Positions 1 through 6,600 of a stretch of 14,023 nt of DNA are shown here, in pieces. Every line of letters begins with the position of its first letter. Position 1 is the first letter of the stretch. This stretch comes from Entrophospora sp. SA101 (lineage: Eukaryota > Glomeromycota > Glomeromycetes > Entrophosporales > Entrophosporaceae), in contig CAUDNR010000837.1 of NCBI GenBank assembly GCA_958430865.1, positions 6,646 to 20,668 of the forward strand, given 5' to 3'. Made by a program: the position numbers and the translations under genes. The notes under the pieces were generated by a model that saw only the letters and a program-made list of their open reading frames with translations, did no database searches and was not told where the DNA came from.

Positions 1-1960
1 AGAAAATCAAATGTTTCTAAAATCAATTCAGAGTATAAAATATCATCATTATCATCACCACTAAATAATAATGATGGTGAAGTTAGACCTTAACTTAAAA
101 AATTTGGATAGAAAAGTGGGATCATATTAAAACTAATGAATTGTTGAAAAAAAAAGGGAAAACTGAACAAAGTGGGGTGGACATTATGTTACAAAGAAAT
201 TTCAGAGATCAAAATTTAGTCAACTCCCGGAAAAGAAAAAGAGTCAATTTTTAGATTTTCACCTTGATAATATCAAAATCAAGACTTGGTTTAATAACGG
301 GTGCCACGGGTGTGGATGTGGATGTTTGGAATAAGCCATCTTTTTCATTAAAATGACGTACAGAATGTTTGACAATTTACACTCAAGCTTGCTTCAGATT
401 TTTTTTGTATGTAAATTCTAAATCTTTTTATTTTGTGAGATCGCGTGCGTACAAATTACTTTGTCAATATTATTATTAATTTAATTTAAGCTCAACCTGA
501 AATTGGCAAATTGTTAGGCAACGAGAGCCTGAAATTACCCAAGGAATATTTTATTTAAATTAACTAGGGTTTTTGGGTCAGGTTTGCTCTGCCAGTAATT
601 TACTTGCTACTTTGAAACTGTAGTAGTAGGGATGTTGATGGTCCGATTCAGACTGAATGAGACTGTGGGACCGAACCGTTAATTTTTTCTATCATAAAGC
701 ATTTATTTCAATTTAATTAGTTTTTATCAATTAAATTAAAATTATTAATATATTTCAAAAAGGATATATACAGTTTTAAAATTCATTCATTGTGATAATA
801 AAACCGACCTAACTGAAGAATGTCCCAAAAAGTAAATCAGAGTTTCACGGGAATGAACTGATTTCTTTAAGTATAGTATTAAGAATAGGACATGGACATG
901 ATATGACAATGATAATAAAATTATCATTATGATAACATAATTTTTTGGGAACAAATTTTTTACTTTTGTTGGGTGTTTGATTTAAAAAAAGAAACAAAAA
1001 TTTTGATTGAAATTTGATTCCTTTGATCCTGTTGTACGTGAAAATGAAATTCTTATTATGTGAAATTCAAATTAGCCAATCAGAATTTCACCCCACTCCA
1101 TAATATTTCAATTCCACATACAACAATCCCTTGTAGATCAAATCAAATTGAAATTTTCTTCGTAATTGATTCAATTAAATAAATGTCAGTTACTTTTTGT
1201 TAATATATAAAGTATAAAGTATAAAGTAACATTGTTACAAAATTTTATGAATTTTTGTAGAATTTGTTTAGTTTAGAACCAAGAAAAATTCAGGATTTAA
1301 TTTTTATTATTTGTTTGAAAATTTCAGAGAGAAGAGAGAAAAACAGCCTTTGATTATCATAATTGAAGCAATATCTGATTTTGGTAAGTATTTTGACTAT
1401 TTTAGGTATACATATGTAGCAGAAGCTTTTTTATTATAAGTTGTATCCAAATCAGGCAAAACAATTTTAACTTTTTTGGTGCAACATTTTGACTTTACCT
1501 ATGAATATGAGTTACAAATTAAGTGCTGCGGCTTTCCGGTATTATTTTTATTTATTTAAAGGGTAATATTATATTATGTAAAAAGATAAGATTTCAGTAA
1601 TTAATAAAGATAACTTGTATAACTTGTATTTTTTAATAATTAAAACAATTGTATAGTATTTTGACGTAAGGAAAAAGGGTTTCCTTACATTGATCTTTCA
1701 ATAATAACACTTTTGTAATAAAAATAATACTTTCATTAATTAATAAATCTGGCATGATCAATTGATTCATAACTCTTTCTAATGATTGTGGTTTAGCCAA
1801 CCTTTAATTATTAGTTAGGAGCCCCTTTTAGTTTTACTGGATTGCTTATAGGGACACCTCAAGTAGTGTAGTTGTATATTTTAGTTTAGTTTGAACATTA
1901 TTGGCCAGGTTTAGTGACTCTGAAATAGAGTTGAGTTTCTATTCGTAATAAAATTTTTGT
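1..1960. other. AT-rich intergenic region, no gene seen
   Basis: I see no ORF worth calling on either strand; stops are frequent in all frames. Small structures only: a perfect 9-bp inverted repeat with a 3-nt loop at 908-928 (AATGATAAT / ATTATCATT), a short hairpin ATTCAG-A-CTGAAT near 636-648 between GGTCC and GGACC, and a triple ATAAAGT tandem at about 1205-1228 inside a TATATAAAG-like context. A good splice donor (GTAAGT at 1384) follows a purine-rich stretch, so an untranslated leader exon of the downstream kinase is conceivable, but nothing else supports it. Confidence 0.6.
1858..1920. repeat. Left flanking direct repeat of the minisatellite
   Basis: This stretch (CTCAAGTAGTGTAGTTGTAT, then TTTAGTTTAGTTT and CCAGGTTTAGTGACTC) resembles the sequence at 2972-3038 on the other side of the minisatellite. 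The two match by eye with small gaps, in the same orientation. The minisatellite may therefore sit inside a duplicated segment or an inserted element. The alignment is manual and moderate in quality. Confidence 0.45.
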
Positions 1961-2967
1961 TTGAATTGTTATCATTCGTTTATTATTCAAATATTATAAT
2001 TCGTTTATTATTTGAATTGTATCATTCATTTATTATTTGAATTGTTATTATCATTCGTTTATTATTCGAATTATATCATTCATTTATTATTCAAATTGTT
2101 ATCATTCTTTATTATTTGAATTGTTATCATTCTTTATTATTCGAATTGTATCATTCATTTATTGTTATAATTCAAATTATCATCATTCGTTTATCATTCA
2201 AATTGACATCATTTGTTTATCATTCGAATTGTATCATTCGTTTATTATTATTATTCGAATTATCATCATTCATTTATTATTATTATTTGAATTATCATCA
2301 TTCGTTTATTATTATTATTTGAATTATCATCATTCGTTAATTTGAATTGTTATCAATAATTTATTTGAATAGTTATCATTTGTTTATATTATTATTCGAA
2401 TTATTATCATTCATTTATTATTTGAATTATCATCATTCGTTTATTTGAGATTGTTATCATTCATTTATTTGAATATATTGTTATCATTCGTTTATTATTC
2501 GAATTATCATCATTTGTTTATTATTCGAATTGTATCATTCGTTTATTCAAACTATTTATTTTGCTTGAATTATTCATTTATTTCATTTATTCGTTTTATT
2601 GTTCGAATTGTTGTCATTCGTTTATTTGAACTATTTGTTTAATCATTTTATTCAAACTATACGTTTATTTGTTTTGTTTGAAATATTCGAATTATTCGTT
2701 TTAGTTTTGTTTGAAATATTCGAATTATTCATTTTATTCAAATAATTTGAATTATTTGAATTATTATTATTCGTTTATTTGTTTTATTTAAATTATCAAT
2801 TGAATTATTTGTTTTATTTGAATTATTTGTTTATTTGTCTTTTGAATTATCAAATTATTGAATTATTCATTATTCATTTTATTCAAATAAACTTCTAATG
2901 TAATTCAAATACTCAAATTCATAACAAGTAAAACAAATAATTTGAATAAACTCTTATTCAAATAGAA
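1961..2967. repeat. AT-rich degenerate minisatellite, about 1 kb
   Basis: Dozens of imperfect copies of a unit of about 20-27 nt that alternates ATTCGTTTATTATT with (C/T)GAATTRTYATC. The left and centre (1961-2560) are the most regular; the right part decays into TTTATTTG/TTCGAATTATTCG variants and ends in TTCAAATA runs. Many units contain the palindromic core TTCGAA or TTTGAA, so single strands can fold back. The open frames across it (2037-2642) translate to monotonous Tyr/His/Ser/Ile strings caused by the repeat and are not genes. No transposase or other protein lies inside. It lies 275 bp upstream of the kinase start, so it may affect chromatin or promoter spacing; that is inference. Confidence 0.9.
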
Positions 2968-2971
2968 ACCC

Positions 2972-3038
2972 TAATCAAGCAGTGCAGTATAGTTGTATAT
3001 AGTGATTTTAATTTAGTTTTCCAGATTTGGTGACTCCA
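2972..3038. repeat. Right flanking direct repeat of the minisatellite
   Basis: Partner of 1858-1920: TCAAGCAGTGCAG, then AGTTGTATA, TTTAATTTAGTTTTCCAG and TTGGTGACTCC. It lies in the same orientation and has diverged by substitutions and small indels. It marks the right boundary of the repeat field, just upstream of the kinase leader. Confidence 0.45.
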
Positions 3039-3241
3039 ATAACTCTGATTGCATGCTTGCAATATTTATTCCAGTTTTATGACTTTAAGGCGTCAATGCT
3101 GAATTGTTGTAGTTCAGGTAAAATTTTAATTTTTTTTTAGATAAATCTAATGTATTTTTTCGTGATACATATTTGTGGCTGAAAAAAAAAAAAAAGTTCT
3201 TTAAAAAAATTTTTTTTTGACAAATTATACAAAAAACCACA
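3039..3241 (+). promoter_or_regulatory. Likely 5' leader of the kinase gene
   Basis: This 200-nt stretch runs from the minisatellite boundary to the kinase ATG. It holds a CAG/GTAAAA boundary at 3116-3122 that could be a splice site of an untranslated exon, a T-rich tract (3129-3139), and A- and T-homopolymers at 3183-3218. The ATG at 3242 has a strong eukaryotic context (CCACAATGG, A at -3 and G at +4), which is why I take it as the start. No clear TATA box can be singled out in such AT-rich DNA. Confidence 0.35.
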
Positions 3242-3691
3242 ATGGAAAACATTTTGGATGAAAATAAACATCATGACAATACTTCTACTGACAAAAATGA
3301 TGATGAATATTCTGATAAGAGAAAAGAAATTTATGGGGAATGTCCAACATGCAATAGATATAATACTAATAAGGCATGGTGTCAATCATGTGACCCAAAG
3401 TTGTTAACTGAAGGATGGACTAGTGGCAATGAAATATTAGATGAGTTGATTAAAAGTACACAACTTAAAGCAACAAGATATGATAATAACTATCATCTTC
3501 AATGGATTCCTTATAATGATTTAACAAATATTAAAAAGATAGGTGAAGGTGGGTTTGCAACTATATACAAAGCTACTTGGTTAAATGGTAAGAAAGCTAC
3601 TTATAAAAATAAAAGAACTAGTTGTGATCGGACTGTAGCATTAAAAAAACTACATAATTCACAGAATATTTCTGATGAATTTCTTAAAGAG
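3242..3691 (+). CDS. Exon 1: start, zinc-ribbon and N-lobe 1
   Basis: 150 codons. An acidic, polar N-terminus (residues 1-30, rich in Asp, Asn and Lys) is followed by Cys34, Cys37, Cys47 and Cys50, which could bind one zinc ion. Then come WTSGN (59-63), WIPYNDLTNI (88-97), the glycine loop GEGGFATIYK (101-110), KATWLNG, the beta3 lysine in VALKKL (K135) and the alphaC glutamate as the last residue (E150). The donor is GAG/GTAAAT. If intron 1 is kept, translation ends 12 codons later at 3730. This exon spliced directly to exon 8 would encode an ordinary full kinase of about 420 aa. Confidence 0.8.
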
Positions 3692-6600
3692 GTAAATTAT
3701 TTTATTTTTCTATTTATTTTAGATTTTTAGATATTATTCTGAAATTCATTATATTTTTTTTTATATAGTTTAGAAATTACATTACATTTCATGGTAATTA
3801 TTTTATAAATAAAATTTATGGATTAACACAAGATCCAGCCACAAAAGAATATATCTTTGTAATGGAATACATGGAAGATGGAAGTCTTCAAGATTATGAA
3901 GGTCCATATATTAGAAAAGAAAAATATGGAGAATGTCCAACCTGCAATAGATATAATACTGATTATTTTTGGTGTCAATCATGTGATCCAAAGTTATTAA
4001 CTGAAGGATGGACCAGTGGCAATGAAACATTAGATGAGTTGATTAAAAGTACACAACTTAAAGCAACTAAGTATAATAATAATTATTACCTTCAATGGAT
4101 TCCTTATAATTATTTAACAAATATTGAAAAGATAGGTGAAGGTGGGTTTGCAACTATATTCAAAGCTACTTGGTTAAATGGTTATAAAGATATGTTTTAT
4201 GGAGAAAGAACTAGTGATGATAGGACTGTGGCATTAAAAAAATTACATAATTCACAAAATATTTCTGATGAATTTTTTAATGAGGTAAATTATTTTATTT
4301 TTATATTTATTTTCATTTTTTAAAGTATTATTCTGAATTCAATATATTTTTTTTTATAGTTTAGAAATTATATTAAATTTTATGGTGAATCATTTACAAA
4401 TAAAATTTATGGATCAACGCAAGATCCAGCTACAGAAAAATATATTATTGTAATGGAATACAATGATCATTATTCAAAGAAAAGAAATGAAGTATATGGG
4501 AAATGCCCAACCTGCAGCAGATATAATACCCATCAGGCATGGTGTCAATCATGTGATCCAAAACTATTAACTGAAGAATCGACTAGTGGCAATGAAACAC
4601 TAGATGAATTGATTAAAAGTACACAACTTAAAGCAACTGAGTATCATTATAGTAACCATCTTCAATGGATTCCTTATAATGATTTAACAAATATTGAAAA
4701 GATAGGTGAGGGTGGTTTTGCAACTATATCCAAAGCTACTTGGTTAAATGGTTATAAAAGCATAAATTATGAAAATGAAAGAACTAACAAGGATATGCCA
4801 GTGGCATTAAAAAAACTACATAATTCACTGAATATTTCTGATGAATTTTTTAAAGAAGTAAATTATTTTATTAATACTGGTTTCAAAATATTTTTGATTA
4901 TTATTATTATTATAATTAAATATTTATTTGTTATTTTAGCTTGAACATTACACAAAATTTCATGACAAAGTTTATATTTATGGGTTAACACAAGATCCAA
5001 CTACAAAAGAATATATCTCTGTAATGCATTACATGGAAGATGGAAGTCTTCAAAATGATGAATATTCATGGAGAAGAAAAGAAAAGTATGGGGAATGCCC
5101 AACTTGCAATAGATATAATACCAATTGGACATGGTGTCAATCATGTGATCCAAAGCTATTAACTGAAGGATGGACTAGTGGCAATGAAACATTAGATGAG
5201 TTTATTAAAAGTACACAACTTGAAGCAACTGAGTATGGTAATGATAATTATCTTCAATGGATTCCTTATAATGATTTAACAAACATTGAAAAAATAGGTG
5301 AAGATGGGTTTTCAACTATATCCAAAGCTACTTGGTTAAATGGTCATAAATATGAAGCTGGAAATAAAAGAACTAGCAAGGATATGCCTGTGGCATTAAA
5401 AAAACTACATAATTCACAAATTATTTTTAATGAATTTCTTTATGAGGTAAATTATTTTATTTTATATTTATTTTCATTTTTTAAATATTATTCTGAAATC
5501 CAATATATTTTTATAGTTCAGAGACTATGTTATATTTTATGGTGAATCATTTACAAATAAAGTTTATGGGTTAACACATGAACCAGCTACAAAAGAATAT
5601 ATCTTTGTAATGAAACACGAAAAATATGGAAGTCTTCAATCTTATGAAGATCAATATTCAAAGAAAAGGAATGAAGTATATGGGAAATGCCCAACCTGCA
5701 GTAGATATAATACCCACCAGGCATGGTGTCAATCTTGTGATCCAAAACTATTAACTGAAGGATGGACTAGTGGCAATGAAACATTAGATGTGTTGATTAA
5801 AAGTATACAACTTAAAGCAACTGAGTATCATTATAGTAATCATCTTCAATGGATTCCTTATAACGATTTAATAAACATTGAAAAGATGGGTGAAGGTGGG
5901 TTTGCAACTATATCCAGAGCTACTTGGTTAAATGGTTATAAAAGCATAAATTATGAAAATGAAAGAACTAGCAAGGATATGCCTGTGGTGTTAAAAAAAC
6001 TACATAATTCACAGAATATTTCTGATGAATTTTTTAAAGAGGCAAATTATTTTATTAATACTCATTTCAAAATATTATTGATTATTATTATTATTATAAT
6101 TAAATATTTTATTTGTTATTTTAGTTCAAATATTATACAAAATTTCATGACAAAGTTTATATTTATGGGTTAACACAAGATCCAACTACAAAAGAATATA
6201 TCTCTGTAATGCATTACATGGAAGATGGAAGTCTTCAAAATGATGAATATTCATGGAGAAGAAAAGAAAAGTATGGGGAATGCCCAACTTGCAATAGATA
6301 TAATACCAATTGGACATGGTGTCAATCATGTGATCCAAAGCTATTAACTGAAGGATGGACTAGTGGCAATGAAACATTAGATGAGTTTATTAAAAGTACA
6401 CAACTTGAAGCAACTGAGTATGGTAATGATAATTATCTTCAATGGATTCCTTATAGTGATTTAACAAACATTGAAAAAATAGGTGAAGATGGGTTTTCAA
6501 CTATATCCAAAGCTACTTGGTTAAATGGTTATAAATATGAAGCTGGAAATAAAAGAACTAGTGATGATAGGACTGTGGCATTAAAAAAATTACATAATTC

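Noticed and set aside
2037..2642. Three open frames of 65-102 codons inside the minisatellite
   Set aside because: They translate to monotonous YHSFIIR-like strings caused by the repeat unit, with overlapping frames equally open; no gene-like content.
1961..2967. CRISPR-like array
   Set aside because: Units are contiguous and degenerate with no unique spacers, and the genome is eukaryotic.
3137..3385. Minus-strand frame of 82 codons over exon 1
   Set aside because: Antisense shadow of the kinase N-terminus; Phe/Ile-rich from reading AT-rich coding DNA backwards.
4901..4918. ATT microsatellites in introns 3 and 5 as independent repeat features
   Set aside because: Short and shared by the duplicated introns; treated as part of the intron family rather than separate elements.
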